DNA from: Limibacter armeniacum
GTDB taxonomy: Bacteria > Bacteroidota > Bacteroidia > Cytophagales > Flammeovirgaceae
NCBI RefSeq assembly: GCF_036880985.1
Contig: NZ_JBAJNO010000008.1
Coordinates: 2,667,500 to 2,731,499, forward strand
DNA length: 64,000 nucleotides
Direction of reading: 5' to 3'
Positions 18,124 through 27,418 of the stretch are shown here, piece by piece. Each line of letters starts with the position of its first letter. The stretch's first letter is position 1. A program made the position numbers and the translations under genes. The notes below the pieces were generated by a model that did no database searches, was not told where the DNA came from, and worked only from the letters and a program-made list of their open reading frames with translations.

Positions 18124-18166
18124 AAAAGCCTGTCCAATCATATTGAAAATGAGTGAACAGGCTTTT
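18124..18166 (-). terminator. Terminator of the nuo operon
   Basis: AAAAGCCTGT (18124-18133) pairs with ACAGGCTTTT (18157-18166). Read on the minus strand it lies about 25 bases after the nuoN stop, with a T-rich 3' side. Confidence 0.72.
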
Positions 18167-18191
18167 GTCTTTATATTTTATATCTATAAAA

Positions 18192-19658
18192 TCAGCCTGT
18201 TACGAGCCAAGGTGCAAAGAACAGAATCAAAAGTGGAAGTGCCAAAACAATGAAAAATGTTTTTCGAGCAATTGTCCATTTAATCGTTACTTCTCCCTTG
18301 CTCTCTCTGAAATACATCATATATGGCATTTTAAGATAGAAATACAATGCAATAGCAGTGTTGACTAACCCCAATACCAAAACTGCAATCATCCAGTTGT
18401 TGCCAGCCGTTTCAAAGCCATTCCAAAGCGCCACAAATATAAATAGCTTTCCTGTAAATCCAGCTGTAGGTGGAAGCCCTGTCAAAGAAATCATTACCAC
18501 AACAACCATTGCTCCCAGTATCGTTGACGACCTTCCCAAACCAGCAAAGCGATCAAATTTGTCAGAGCCACTGCTTTCTTCAACCATATCGATATAGAAG
18601 AAAATAGCATAGTTGGCAAACAGGTAAACCAGCAAGTAGTACATCAAGCTCAGCTCTCCCATTCCATTGACCACCGCTAATCCGACCATCAGAAAACCTG
18701 CATGGGCTATAGTTGAATAAGCCAGCATACGCTTGGAAGATGTTTGCCATAAGGCAGAAAGGTTTCCCCAAAAAATACTGACTGTAGCCAACAGTAAAAT
18801 GGCATTGGTTACGTATTCATTATTCAGTAATGGTACATTCGTCAATACTTGAGCCATAAACCCAACTGCGGCTACTTTTGGTGCGACTGAAATAAAAGCA
18901 ACCACTGATGTAGGAGCACCTTGGTAAACATCTGGTGCCCAAATATGGAAAGGTACTGCAGAGAGTTTGAAAAGGATACCAGCCAATAGCAACACCAATG
19001 CAATATGACCTGCCATTTGCATATTCCCTACTTCTAGCAATAATGGTAAATCATTTACTGATAACGATCCTGTCAAGCCGTAAGCCCATGATATTCCATA
19101 CAGCATTATACCAGTTGACAAAGCACCAAACAGTAAATATTTTGCAGCGGCTTCTGCTGCATCTTTACTCGCTCTGAATAGCGTCAAAAGATATGATGGC
19201 ATCGAAACCAATTCTATCGAAATAAACAGCATCAGCAGGTTTGAGGACATTACCAGAAACTGCATTCCTAATACCATTCCTGCAACCAAGGTGAAAAATT
19301 CCCCTTCTCCAGAAAGACTCAACCCCCTTTCAGCTTTTGCTGCTCCAACTTCATCTTTGCCTAACCACCTGAATGCAACTAGAACCAATGCAGCTAAAGT
19401 CACTAGTGCCTTGTAGTAGAAGGTAGTCTCTGTAATTCTTAAGGCCCCCAGAAAAAGATCATCAGCTACAGGTGCAGAAGCTATCAGGTAAAAATTGACC
19501 AATAGTCCCGCTCCAAAAAACAGGGAAAGTATTCTAAAATGATTTTTCTTAAGTATCAGATCTATCACCACAAGACCAATCAGCAGTACCAGTATCCACA
19601 CTTCAGATCCTGTGTATTGCACACTGTCTACAATGATATTCAGTTTATCCTTCAGCAT
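18192..19658 (-). CDS. nuoN: NADH-quinone oxidoreductase subunit N
   Basis: 488 residues from the ATG at 19658; a TTG start at 19679 is less likely because it would overlap the intergenic hairpin. About 14 membrane helices are present. The Mrp-antiporter-like core shows SIELVSMPSYLLTLFRAS, the lysine-bearing KAAAKYLLFGALSTGIMLYG-type helix (here EAAAKYLLFGA) and LSAVPFHIWAPDVYQGAP. NuoN is one of three antiporter-like proton-pumping subunits of complex I. It is the last gene of the cluster. Confidence 0.96.
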   Translation of the reverse strand: MLKDKLNIIVDSVQYTGSEVWILVLLIGLVVIDLILKKNHFRILSLFFGAGLLVNFYLIASAPVADDLFLGALRITETTFYYKALVTLAALVLVAFRWLGKDEVGAAKAERGLSLSGEGEFFTLVAGMVLGMQFLVMSSNLLMLFISIELVSMPSYLLTLFRASKDAAEAAAKYLLFGALSTGIMLYGISWAYGLTGSLSVNDLPLLLEVGNMQMAGHIALVLLLAGILFKLSAVPFHIWAPDVYQGAPTSVVAFISVAPKVAAVGFMAQVLTNVPLLNNEYVTNAILLLATVSIFWGNLSALWQTSSKRMLAYSTIAHAGFLMVGLAVVNGMGELSLMYYLLVYLFANYAIFFYIDMVEESSGSDKFDRFAGLGRSSTILGAMVVVVMISLTGLPPTAGFTGKLFIFVALWNGFETAGNNWMIAVLVLGLVNTAIALYFYLKMPYMMYFRESKGEVTIKWTIARKTFFIVLALPLLILFFAPWLVTG

Positions 19659-19719
19659 CTTGTTCCGATTATTATCCAAAGAGGAGACTTCTACAGACGC
19701 CTCTTTATCCCCAATTCTA

Positions 19720-21462
19720 TTATTTGGTCAATAGCGTCAGGTATTCCTTACCTGTATGGTTTACAAATTCAATAAATACTTCTACTGAATTACCCATCAG
19801 GTCAAGAAGCATTTGAGGGTAAATACCGAAAGCAAAAGTTGTGATTCCCAATGGTACCAACATGATCATTTCCCTTTTGGTCAGATCATAGAGCTTGCTT
19901 TCATCTTCTGGGAATTTCAGGTGGAATTTACCCAAGAACATTCTCTGCAAAGCCCATAGATAATAAGCCGCACTCAGGATCAAACCTAATGTAGCAGCGA
20001 TTGGCATCCATCTTGGAAGCAAGCCATTTACATTATAAGAGCTAAACGAACCAAGGAATACAAACAACTCAGCCATAAAACCTGAGAACCCTGGCAGACC
20101 TAAGGATGCAAAGAAACCAATGGTTGCCAAAATTGTGTATTTCGGCATATGCGTATAAATACCACTGTAGTCATTGATTTCAAGGTTCTTCGTTCTATAG
20201 TATAAAACACCTGCAATCAAGAATAGCATCGCTGAAATAATACCGTGTGAGAACATCTGGAATATCGCACCACTTATTCCTTCACCTGTCAAAGAAGCAA
20301 TACCTAATGCGACAAAACCCATATGAGATACTGAAGAATAAGCTATCAGACGTTTCAGGTTATGTGTTCCCAATGCTACAAAAGCACCATATATAATGGA
20401 TACAACACCGAATAGACCTACCCACCATGCAAAATGGTTAGCACCATCAGGGAAAATTCCATATACGATTCTGAGCATACCATAACCACCTACTTTCAGC
20501 AAGATGCCTGCTAATACTACGGAAATACTTGTAGGAGCCTCTACGTGAGCATCAGGAAGCCATGTATGTACAGGAACTACCGGTAACTTGATACCGAAAC
20601 CAATCATCAGCATCAGAAAGGCAATAAAACGCACTTTTGTTCCAAATAGCATATAACCAGAAGCTACATCCAGCAGTGATCCCGGAATATAGTTACTGGC
20701 ATCCATCATACGGAGAATATTAAAGGTTCTCACCATATGCGCTCGTTCCAATTCACCAGCAGATAACATTTGCTGAACTTTCTCAACCATACCTTGTGTC
20801 ACCAACTCTCTGCTTTGTGCCAAACCAACCTCAACAGCCGTAGCCATTGGGTCAATTACAGATACCGACAACCCAATCATGATAATCAGGATCAAGACAG
20901 AACCAAAGAGTGTATAGATAAAGAACTTGATCGAAGCATATTCACTGCGCTTGCCACCCCAAATACCGATAAGGAAATACATCGGCAGTAGCATAAACTC
21001 AAAGAATAGGTAGAAAAGGAACATGTCCAATGAAAGGAAACATCCCATAATTGTACCACTCAACAACAAGTAAAGGGTATAGAAACCTCTTTGCTTATCC
21101 TTGATTTCAAATGAGGATATCGCACCAATCAACATCACAATAGCCGTCAATACAACCATTGGCATGTTTACTCCATCAACGCCTAAATGAAAGTCTGCAG
21201 CTAGCTTACCAAAATCACCCAAGGACAACATTATCCAATTATGGTAAGTCAAAAACTGAAAATCGCCAGCCAGTACTCCAGATCCAGCACCATCTCCAGT
21301 TTGGTATTTGGACAATAAGAACAATGATGCCAACAGCTGTACAGTAGTAGCACCCAACGTTAGCATTCTGTATGCCTTATATGATTTCTTAGGCAGTACC
21401 AAGACTACTATTGCCGTTACAATCGGCAGGAAAACAAGCAGTGATAACAAAAAGTCACTCAT
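19720..21462 (-). CDS. nuoM: NADH-quinone oxidoreductase subunit M
   Basis: 580 residues from the ATG at 21462. Antiporter-like membrane protein with FFEFMLLPMYFLIGIWGG (the glutamate of helix 5), KFFIYTLFGS, LPVVPVHTWLPDAHVEAPTS and AYSSVSHMGFVALGI. An insertion of about 60 residues around positions 215-275 lengthens it compared with the ~500-residue E. coli protein. NuoM pumps protons in the distal membrane arm. It follows nuoL by 57 bases and precedes nuoN by about 60 bases, in which a weak hairpin (19678-19706) is visible. Confidence 0.97.
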   Translation of the reverse strand: MSDFLLSLLVFLPIVTAIVVLVLPKKSYKAYRMLTLGATTVQLLASLFLLSKYQTGDGAGSGVLAGDFQFLTYHNWIMLSLGDFGKLAADFHLGVDGVNMPMVVLTAIVMLIGAISSFEIKDKQRGFYTLYLLLSGTIMGCFLSLDMFLFYLFFEFMLLPMYFLIGIWGGKRSEYASIKFFIYTLFGSVLILIIMIGLSVSVIDPMATAVEVGLAQSRELVTQGMVEKVQQMLSAGELERAHMVRTFNILRMMDASNYIPGSLLDVASGYMLFGTKVRFIAFLMLMIGFGIKLPVVPVHTWLPDAHVEAPTSISVVLAGILLKVGGYGMLRIVYGIFPDGANHFAWWVGLFGVVSIIYGAFVALGTHNLKRLIAYSSVSHMGFVALGIASLTGEGISGAIFQMFSHGIISAMLFLIAGVLYYRTKNLEINDYSGIYTHMPKYTILATIGFFASLGLPGFSGFMAELFVFLGSFSSYNVNGLLPRWMPIAATLGLILSAAYYLWALQRMFLGKFHLKFPEDESKLYDLTKREMIMLVPLGITTFAFGIYPQMLLDLMGNSVEVFIEFVNHTGKEYLTLLTK

Positions 21463-21519
21463 CAATTCTCTACATTTATTTTCACACAGAGCAGAAAACC
21501 ACTCCTAATACAATACTTA

Positions 21520-23583
21520 TTAAATTATAATCCAGATCAGCAGTACCAACAAAAGAATTGCCCAAACCAAATAGACCTGAAGTTTCCCCCCTTGCACAGA
21601 ACGTGTTACTAGTCCCGCCCTACCTGTAAAGAAGACGATTCCATTAACGACTCCATCCACAAAGTAGCGATCGAAGAAAGCATACAAATGGGCAATTATC
21701 ACATTGGTAACGCCAAAGAAACGGACAAAGGCATCCACAATTCCATTATCGAAGTTCCTGACAAAGACCGAAAGCCAAAGCGTGCCTTTTACGATATTAC
21801 TCTCAGGTGTTGCCGTATTATTGAAAACCCTAGCAGTTCTAATAAATGAGGCGGCACCGATATTATAAATCTCATTCAGGTAAAAGAAATTGAACGACAA
21901 GCTTCTCATCCATGAGTTTCTGGGGAAAAGTGTATTTTTCAAAGGCTTTAAAGTACCTGTCACATACATCATATATGTTATCACTACGCCTGTAACTGCC
22001 AATAGAACTGAAATTACTTCCGCCATTAAGTGAACAGACGAAACATCCAAATGTGACAGACCTACAGAATCTGTTATCCAATTATGTCCACCGAAAGGAT
22101 TAATACTATACACTACCCAAAGCGATAATGCAGCCAATAGCAATATTGGATAAACCATCCTTTTACCTGTTTCCAAAGGCTCTATAAAACATGACGGACA
22201 TTTTTTGGCTATTCCTAAATCACCAAAGAATACTGTAAAAATCAATCTACCTGCATATATAGCTGTCAGCAAAGCGGTCAAAAAGCCCATCACAGGCACC
22301 AAATATGCTATTCCTCCATTAGCTTCTGCATATACCATGGTTCCCGCCAGTATGGCATCTTTTGACAAGAATCCCGAGAAAAATGGTAGACCAGCCAAGG
22401 CTGCAGCACATATTGTAAAGCCTACAAATGTCTTTGGCATGTACTTTCTCAGGTTACCCATAAATCGGATATCCTGAGCATCAAACCCTTTACAAATATC
22501 ACAACTGACTTGATGCATGCTGTGAATCACACTACCAGCACCCAAGAAAAGTCCTGCCTTGAAAAATGCATGAGTAATCAAGTGGAAAAATGAAGCATCT
22601 ACTGCACCTACACCTATTCCAACCATCATATAACCCAGTTGAGATATAGTCGAAAATGCCAAGATACGCTTGATATCATATTGAGTGAGAGCCGCAAATC
22701 CTGCCATAAATGCAGTCACTGTACCTGTCAGTGTGATGAGATGCTGAATTTCAGGAGTCAGCAAAAAGTTCATCCTGATAAGCAAGTAGATACCTGCCGC
22801 TACCATTGTTGCTGCGTGAATCAAGGCCGATACAGGTGTAGGGCCTTGCATTGCATCAGGCAGCCACACAGCCATCGGCACCTGTGCAGATTTGGCTATA
22901 GCTCCCAAGAACAATCCAAACCCTGCCAAAACCAACAACCAACTTTCTACCCCAATAGCTTCTCCCCCTTTCACAGCCTGATATAAACTATCTAGGTCTG
23001 TTGTGTGAAAAACAGCAAATATAATCATCAGAGAAAGCATAAAGCCTGCATCTCCAAAACGGTTGACCACAAATGCTTTTTTAGCAGCTCGCACAGCCGA
23101 TTCTTTTGTTCGCCAAAAACCAATCAGCAAATACGAAGAAAAGCCTACCAGCTCCCAGAATATATAAATCAGTAATAAGTTGTCTGTGATAATTACACCA
23201 AACATGGCGAAGGTAAAAAGTCCAAGCAACGAGAAATATCGCTTGAAGTTCGGGTCACCATGCATATAAGAAGAAGAGAATATATGCACAAGCAATGATA
23301 CCAATGATACCATAGCCAGCATAATATGGGATAGTGTATCCAATTTGACTCCAAATGCAACCGTATATCCTGCTACATGGAGCCACTCCTTTTTCAAATG
23401 CAGTGTCTCAGCACCTCCTATAAAGTGTTGAATAAGTAATGCAGAAGAAAGAATTGCCGAAATACTTAAAAAACCAATGCTTACGATATCTGCCCAACGG
23501 TTCTGCCTCCTGATACTCAGAAGCAAAAAGCTAAGCAGTGGTGCAAGCACTGACAGAAACAGTATCGTAATAAAAAGATTCAA
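21520..23583 (-). CDS. nuoL: NADH-quinone oxidoreductase subunit L
   Basis: 687 residues. The only sensible start is a TTG at 23583, which gives the usual NuoL opening MNLFITILFLSVLAPLLSF. Family blocks are FWELVGFSSYLLIGFW, KAFVVNRFGDAGFMLSL, AQVPMAVWLPDAMQGPTPVS, AFSTISQLGYMMVGIG and FFSGFLSKDAIL. The long C-terminal lateral helix and last membrane anchor are present. NuoL is the distal proton-pumping subunit of complex I. It lies 61 bases after nuoK. Confidence 0.97.
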   Translation of the reverse strand: MNLFITILFLSVLAPLLSFLLLSIRRQNRWADIVSIGFLSISAILSSALLIQHFIGGAETLHLKKEWLHVAGYTVAFGVKLDTLSHIMLAMVSLVSLLVHIFSSSYMHGDPNFKRYFSLLGLFTFAMFGVIITDNLLLIYIFWELVGFSSYLLIGFWRTKESAVRAAKKAFVVNRFGDAGFMLSLMIIFAVFHTTDLDSLYQAVKGGEAIGVESWLLVLAGFGLFLGAIAKSAQVPMAVWLPDAMQGPTPVSALIHAATMVAAGIYLLIRMNFLLTPEIQHLITLTGTVTAFMAGFAALTQYDIKRILAFSTISQLGYMMVGIGVGAVDASFFHLITHAFFKAGLFLGAGSVIHSMHQVSCDICKGFDAQDIRFMGNLRKYMPKTFVGFTICAAALAGLPFFSGFLSKDAILAGTMVYAEANGGIAYLVPVMGFLTALLTAIYAGRLIFTVFFGDLGIAKKCPSCFIEPLETGKRMVYPILLLAALSLWVVYSINPFGGHNWITDSVGLSHLDVSSVHLMAEVISVLLAVTGVVITYMMYVTGTLKPLKNTLFPRNSWMRSLSFNFFYLNEIYNIGAASFIRTARVFNNTATPESNIVKGTLWLSVFVRNFDNGIVDAFVRFFGVTNVIIAHLYAFFDRYFVDGVVNGIVFFTGRAGLVTRSVQGGKLQVYLVWAILLLVLLIWIII

Positions 23584-23644
23584 GTTTGTTGTGTTTTAGT
23601 TTTTCAGGACTGCTAATAGTCCAGTTGATAATCCAAATACCTTA

Positions 23645-23953
23645 TTACTTATCTCCCAAATGGCTTATTTTGTTTAATTCAACTGTCTTGAAATATTTAA
23701 ACAACTGAATTACAATTGAAAGCGCTACCACGGCTTCAGCCGCCGCTACCACAATTACAAATAAGGAATATAACTGCCCTTGTAGCAATGATGGATCATA
23801 TCGGCTAAAAGCTACCAAATTCACATTGGCTGCATTAAAAATAAGTTCTATCCCCATCAGCACTACTATGATATTCTTCTTGGTAATGGCAATTGCCAAG
23901 CCTATACAAAATAGTAATGCCCCTACAATCAGGTAATGCGTTAATGGTATCAT
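23645..23953 (-). CDS. nuoK: NADH-quinone oxidoreductase subunit K
   Basis: 102 residues, three membrane helices, typical length. The family motif GIELIFNAANVNLVAF carries the conserved glutamate of helix 2, and the second glutamate is in AAAEAVVALSIVIQLF. NuoK links the proton channel of the membrane arm. It is the first nuo gene of this cluster and starts only 29 bases after the cyclophilin gene; no nuoJ or other subunit precedes it. Confidence 0.97.
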   Translation of the reverse strand: MIPLTHYLIVGALLFCIGLAIAITKKNIIVVLMGIELIFNAANVNLVAFSRYDPSLLQGQLYSLFVIVVAAAEAVVALSIVIQLFKYFKTVELNKISHLGDK

Positions 23954-23982
23954 CCGTTACGAGATTTGATTATTTGGCTCTA

Positions 23983-24501
23983 TTATTCATATTCTTCCTC
24001 TTCATCCTCTTCGAGCTGTGCACGCTCCGTAAACTGGCGGAAAGCAGCCTCATCCCGATCCGAAGCACCCAGTATTTCAATCTTCTCTATTTTGTCTCCT
24101 TTCCTTAGAGATCTCAAAATATGGAAGTCTTCTCTATCTACAATTCCGAAACACGTACATAGTCTATCGAGATGGTAGGTTTCTTCCCTACTCATAGCAA
24201 TAAAAAACTGTGTACTCATCGTATTTGTTGTCGTACACGCCATAGAAAGAACACCTGTATCGTGTCTTTGTTTCTTTGCAGATGCTTCTCCTCTGAGAAA
24301 ATATCCTCCCCATCCTTCAGGTTTGCCATTTGGACTTCCTGCTTGAATTAGTACATCTTCCACATATTTATGGAAATGAGATGCATCATATACCCCCTGT
24401 TCAGCTAATCTACTGAAGTTTTCGACCGTAACAGGGACTTCATTTTCAAACAAACGAGCATTCAAAATGCCCTTATTTGTAATAATTCTAGCAAATTTCA
24501 T
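23983..24501 (-). CDS. Cyclophilin-type peptidyl-prolyl isomerase, divergent active site
   Basis: 172 residues, no signal peptide. The cyclophilin scaffold is recognisable from ITNKGILNARLFENEVPVTVENF, IQAGSPNGKPEGWGGY, GVLSMACTTTNTMSTQFFI and CTCFGIVDRED. The canonical FHR in which the arginine is catalytic reads FHK here (SHFHKYVED), and the canonical SMAR is SMAC. The tail is very acidic (EEDEEEEYE). The gene precedes nuoK by 29 bases and is probably the first gene of the nuo operon. Activity may be altered; the fold assignment is firm. Confidence 0.88.
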   Translation of the reverse strand: MKFARIITNKGILNARLFENEVPVTVENFSRLAEQGVYDASHFHKYVEDVLIQAGSPNGKPEGWGGYFLRGEASAKKQRHDTGVLSMACTTTNTMSTQFFIAMSREETYHLDRLCTCFGIVDREDFHILRSLRKGDKIEKIEILGASDRDEAAFRQFTERAQLEEDEEEEYE

Positions 24502-24520
24502 ATTTCCCCCTTAAAAAACA

Positions 24521-24554
24521 ACACCTGATAGCGCATAAAATCGCTATCAGGTGT
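24521..24554 (-). terminator. Hairpin between the response regulator and the cyclophilin-nuo operon
   Basis: ACACCTGATAGCG pairs perfectly with CGCTATCAGGTGT around an 8-base loop, and the minus strand continues TGTTTTTT. It should terminate the regulator transcript. It ends about 12 bases before the cyclophilin ATG, so it may also form the 5' end of the nuo transcript. Confidence 0.85.
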
Positions 24555-24612
24555 GAATATAATGAGGGAAATGTCCTATTCATAACAGGACACGATAATC
24601 TGAATGGCAAAA

Positions 24613-25329
24613 TTATACCTTTTCCGCTACCAAGAATTTGAATCCGATACCGTGAACGTTCAGGATTTCAATAGTAGGATCTTCTTTCAGGTATTTACGC
24701 AAACGCGACATGAATACATCAAGGCTTCTACCTTTGTAGTAATCATCATCACCCCAAACTTCCTGAAGGATGTATTCTCTTTTAATCAGATTATTTCTAT
24801 GTCTGAACAGGAAACGAAGTAATTCAGCTTCGCGGGTAGTCAATTTACGTACATCATCCCCATACATCAGTTTCTGGTAAGGGAAATCCAGTACGTATTT
24901 ACCTATATGGATTTCTTGAGGATCTTCCTCCTTCAGTTGGTCAACCTTTGGCTGGTTGTTTTGTCTTTTGAGGATAACCTCAATACGCAACAGCAACTCT
25001 TCTACATTGACCGGCTTTGTAACATAATCATCCGCTCCGATACGGAACGCTTTGATCTTGTCTTTAGGCAAGTTGTTCGATGACATGAAAAGAATCGGAA
25101 TATAAGGATCTTTAGCTCTAATCTCTTCTGCCAACGTATAACCATCCTTGTGAGGCATCATAACGTCCAGAATGATCAGGTCGAAGTCAAACTTTTCAAA
25201 TTCCTTCAGTCCGTTCACGCCGTCTTCAGCGTGGTGAACTACATAACCCCGGATGTCCAAATACTTCTTTACTAATGAAGCAATAATACGATCATCCTCG
25301 ACTAATAAGATTTTTACAGCGTCACTCAT
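24613..25329 (-). CDS. OmpR-family response regulator (orphan)
   Basis: 238 residues. The receiver domain (1-120) has the acidic pair EDD at 11-13, the phospho-acceptor Asp55 in LIILDVMMPHKDGY, and the lysine in VTKPVNVEEL. The winged-helix Trans_reg_C DNA-binding domain covers residues ~140-235 (KLTTREAELLRFLFRHRNNL and SLDVFMSRLRKYL). It resembles the RprY-like essential or housekeeping regulators of Bacteroidota. No histidine kinase is adjacent. It is monocistronic, with a terminator downstream. Confidence 0.94.
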   Translation of the reverse strand: MSDAVKILLVEDDRIIASLVKKYLDIRGYVVHHAEDGVNGLKEFEKFDFDLIILDVMMPHKDGYTLAEEIRAKDPYIPILFMSSNNLPKDKIKAFRIGADDYVTKPVNVEELLLRIEVILKRQNNQPKVDQLKEEDPQEIHIGKYVLDFPYQKLMYGDDVRKLTTREAELLRFLFRHRNNLIKREYILQEVWGDDDYYKGRSLDVFMSRLRKYLKEDPTIEILNVHGIGFKFLVAEKV

Positions 25330-25665
25330 TGTATTAATAGTTATTTGGTTCTATCAATGTTTAGCTAAAATGTTTTGTCCAGAAATTTTCCGGCAATGCC
25401 GATCAGGGCTTAAAATATCATCAACAAATGATATGGTTAGCTGGTTATAATAAAGCTGCCTGACAGGATTGTTGTTCGCATAACATAAATCTACTAAACA
25501 TTTACTAAGTAAATTTAACAATAATCCTTAACAGCCGTTAATGAATTAGAATAGATTTCGCACTTTTTTGTCATTTTAAAAATTAAAAAAGTCACTTCAG
25601 CCCTATTTTTATATTATTTATCTTTTAAATTTAAATAAACCAACACACCTTAAAACCCAACATCC
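25330..25665. other. Intergenic region with two short inverted repeats
   Basis: Divergent regulatory space between the response regulator and the metallopeptidase-like gene. ATATCAT-CAACAA-ATGATAT (about 25408-25429) and the near-palindrome ATTTACTAAGTAAAT (about 25500) are visible. No exact TANNTTTG element is found on either strand, and no gene is present. Confidence 0.5.
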
Positions 25666-26454
25666 TTGAAAAGGTTTGCCTTCAAATCCATATTCCTTAT
25701 ATCGGTAATGTCAACTTCCGTTATAACGCTGATCTTCATCGCTACCTTCAGACACCAATTACGCTGTATGTTTGTAGGTTTTTCAGAACTCAAACGCCCT
25801 CACAACAACTTATATATTTCTGATGATGTCGATTCATCAATGGAAAATAGTTTGCTTGAAAAAATATATTCTGCCGAGCAGAATATTGCACTTTTCTTTG
25901 GTGACAAATCTTCAAGTCCCATAATTCTTGCAGGCAACAATCAAGAATTTATCCATTATTTCGGAGCACAACGCAACGTCCCTGGCGTATGCCATAACGC
26001 ACTGAACAACACTTATATAGTATTAGGCCCTAACGGTCTGAATATCGATGTTATAAGTCATGAAATGACCCATGCTGAGCTGATCCATCGTGTAGGTTGG
26101 TTCAACCGTGAATACGAAATCCCTACCTGGTTTGATGAAGGACTTGCCATGATGCTTGACCACCGCTATGATACCATTGGTGATATCATGTGGGAAAGAC
26201 TAACCTTGAACGGTGAGTTCGCTCCCCGCCTTCACCAAATGGAAAACATGAAAGGCTTCCTTGAAGTATCAGAAATCAGTCCCTACATATCTTATATGAC
26301 TTCCAAAAGAGAAGTACAAAGATGGTGGGACATCGTAGGTCTCCAAGGGTTTAACGAATTTACTGGGCTAATTCGTGCTGGAACACCTTTTAAAAAAGCC
26401 TATTCAAGTATTGAGAACAAATACAGCAAATCAAATAGACTAGCTCCCAACTAG
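25666..26454 (+). CDS. Membrane-anchored gluzincin-type metallopeptidase-like protein
   Basis: 262 residues from a TTG at 25666; the first ATG is at 25708 and would cut into the membrane helix (FLISVMSTSVITLIFIATF), so TTG is preferred. The zinc motif HEMTH is at residues 132-136, and WFDEGLAMM about 30 residues later supplies the third ligand glutamate, the pattern of peptidase_MA-like gluzincins. The catalytic domain is predicted outside the cytoplasm, held by the single N-terminal helix. Substrate unknown. It is a single gene convergent with the DUF72 gene, whose stop overlaps its end by four bases. Confidence 0.75.
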   Translation: MKRFAFKSIFLISVMSTSVITLIFIATFRHQLRCMFVGFSELKRPHNNLYISDDVDSSMENSLLEKIYSAEQNIALFFGDKSSSPIILAGNNQEFIHYFGAQRNVPGVCHNALNNTYIVLGPNGLNIDVISHEMTHAELIHRVGWFNREYEIPTWFDEGLAMMLDHRYDTIGDIMWERLTLNGEFAPRLHQMENMKGFLEVSEISPYISYMTSKREVQRWWDIVGLQGFNEFTGLIRAGTPFKKAYSSIENKYSKSNRLAPN

Positions 26455-27359
26455 AATAATGATTTCTGGACACCCGTATTTAGCATTTTTGGCACCTCAA
26501 GATTCAACCCTAATGCTTTATTCACCTCATTCACAAAATAAATAACCGCTTCAGGACATAATACATCTGATGGCTGGTGCAAAAAGAAGTAGACTTCCTT
26601 CAATCCTTGGCTGATCCAATCTTTTAAGCGAACGACCCAATCATCCAAACGGCGATAATCTGTAATATCAAGACGGTTACCTACAAACCTTATAACTGCT
26701 ATTGGTGTCGTTAACCGCTGATGCAACACATCTCTTCTTCCAGCCACATCTGTAATAACGGTCGATATCCCTCTGCTTTCCATCCTTTCAGTTATTTCCT
26801 GAAAAATGGCATCGTTCAAGAACCACTCCTCGTGCCTAAACTCAATCGACAAAGGGATTTCCGTTGGAAAGTTTTCAATAAAGTGTGCCAACTTTCCAAA
26901 CTCATTAGGTGTGAAATTCGGCGGTAACTGCATAAAACTTACACCTAGTTTATCTCCTAAAAGCCCCATAGCCCTACAAAAGTCCTCCGTCTCAACAGCC
27001 ACCCTTTCTAACCGATTCCAATGACTTATTTTTTGAGGGACTTTGGGACAGAACTGAAAACCATCAGGTACACTCTCCTTCCATCTCAAAATTGTCTCGT
27101 CCTTGGGTATACCATAATGGGTTGAGTTTAATTCAATATTTGAGAAATGACGAGCATAATGCTCAAGGAAGTCCTTAGGCTTCAGACCAGGTGGATAAAT
27201 TTTACCTTGCCACTCCTTACAAGACCATGCAGGGCAACCAACCGTAAATTTGACTCCTTGTTCCTGCTTATTACGGCTAAGCACAACAGAGGTCAGAGGG
27301 TGATCTTCAGGCATCGTGAAGTCCACACCATTAATATCATGCAGCTTTCCGAATTCCAT
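26451..27359 (-). CDS. DUF72 (YecE-like) TIM-barrel protein
   Basis: 302 residues. Family blocks are VGCPAWSCKEWQGKIYPPG, FLEHYARHFSNIELNSTHYG, PDGFQFCPKVPQKISHW, MQLPPNFTPNE and SIEFRHEEWF. DUF72 proteins have a TIM-barrel fold resembling xylose isomerase; the function is not established. It follows hisS on the same strand, but a terminator-like hairpin lies between them. The gene's stop overlaps the end of the convergent peptidase-like gene by four bases, so the two transcripts overlap. Confidence 0.92.
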   Translation of the reverse strand: MEFGKLHDINGVDFTMPEDHPLTSVVLSRNKQEQGVKFTVGCPAWSCKEWQGKIYPPGLKPKDFLEHYARHFSNIELNSTHYGIPKDETILRWKESVPDGFQFCPKVPQKISHWNRLERVAVETEDFCRAMGLLGDKLGVSFMQLPPNFTPNEFGKLAHFIENFPTEIPLSIEFRHEEWFLNDAIFQEITERMESRGISTVITDVAGRRDVLHQRLTTPIAVIRFVGNRLDITDYRRLDDWVVRLKDWISQGLKEVYFFLHQPSDVLCPEAVIYFVNEVNKALGLNLEVPKMLNTGVQKSLF

Positions 27360-27372
27360 AATCTTAAAAGAA

Positions 27373-27400
27373 AAGGGCTCAAAGTTACCCCTGAGCCCTT
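27373..27400 (-). terminator. Hairpin between hisS and the DUF72 gene
   Basis: AAGGGCTCA (27373-27381) pairs with TGAGCCCTT (27392-27400). On the minus strand a T-rich run follows directly and runs up to the DUF72 start at 27359. Confidence 0.7.
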
Positions 27401-27418
27401 ACCATATATTTCTTTACC

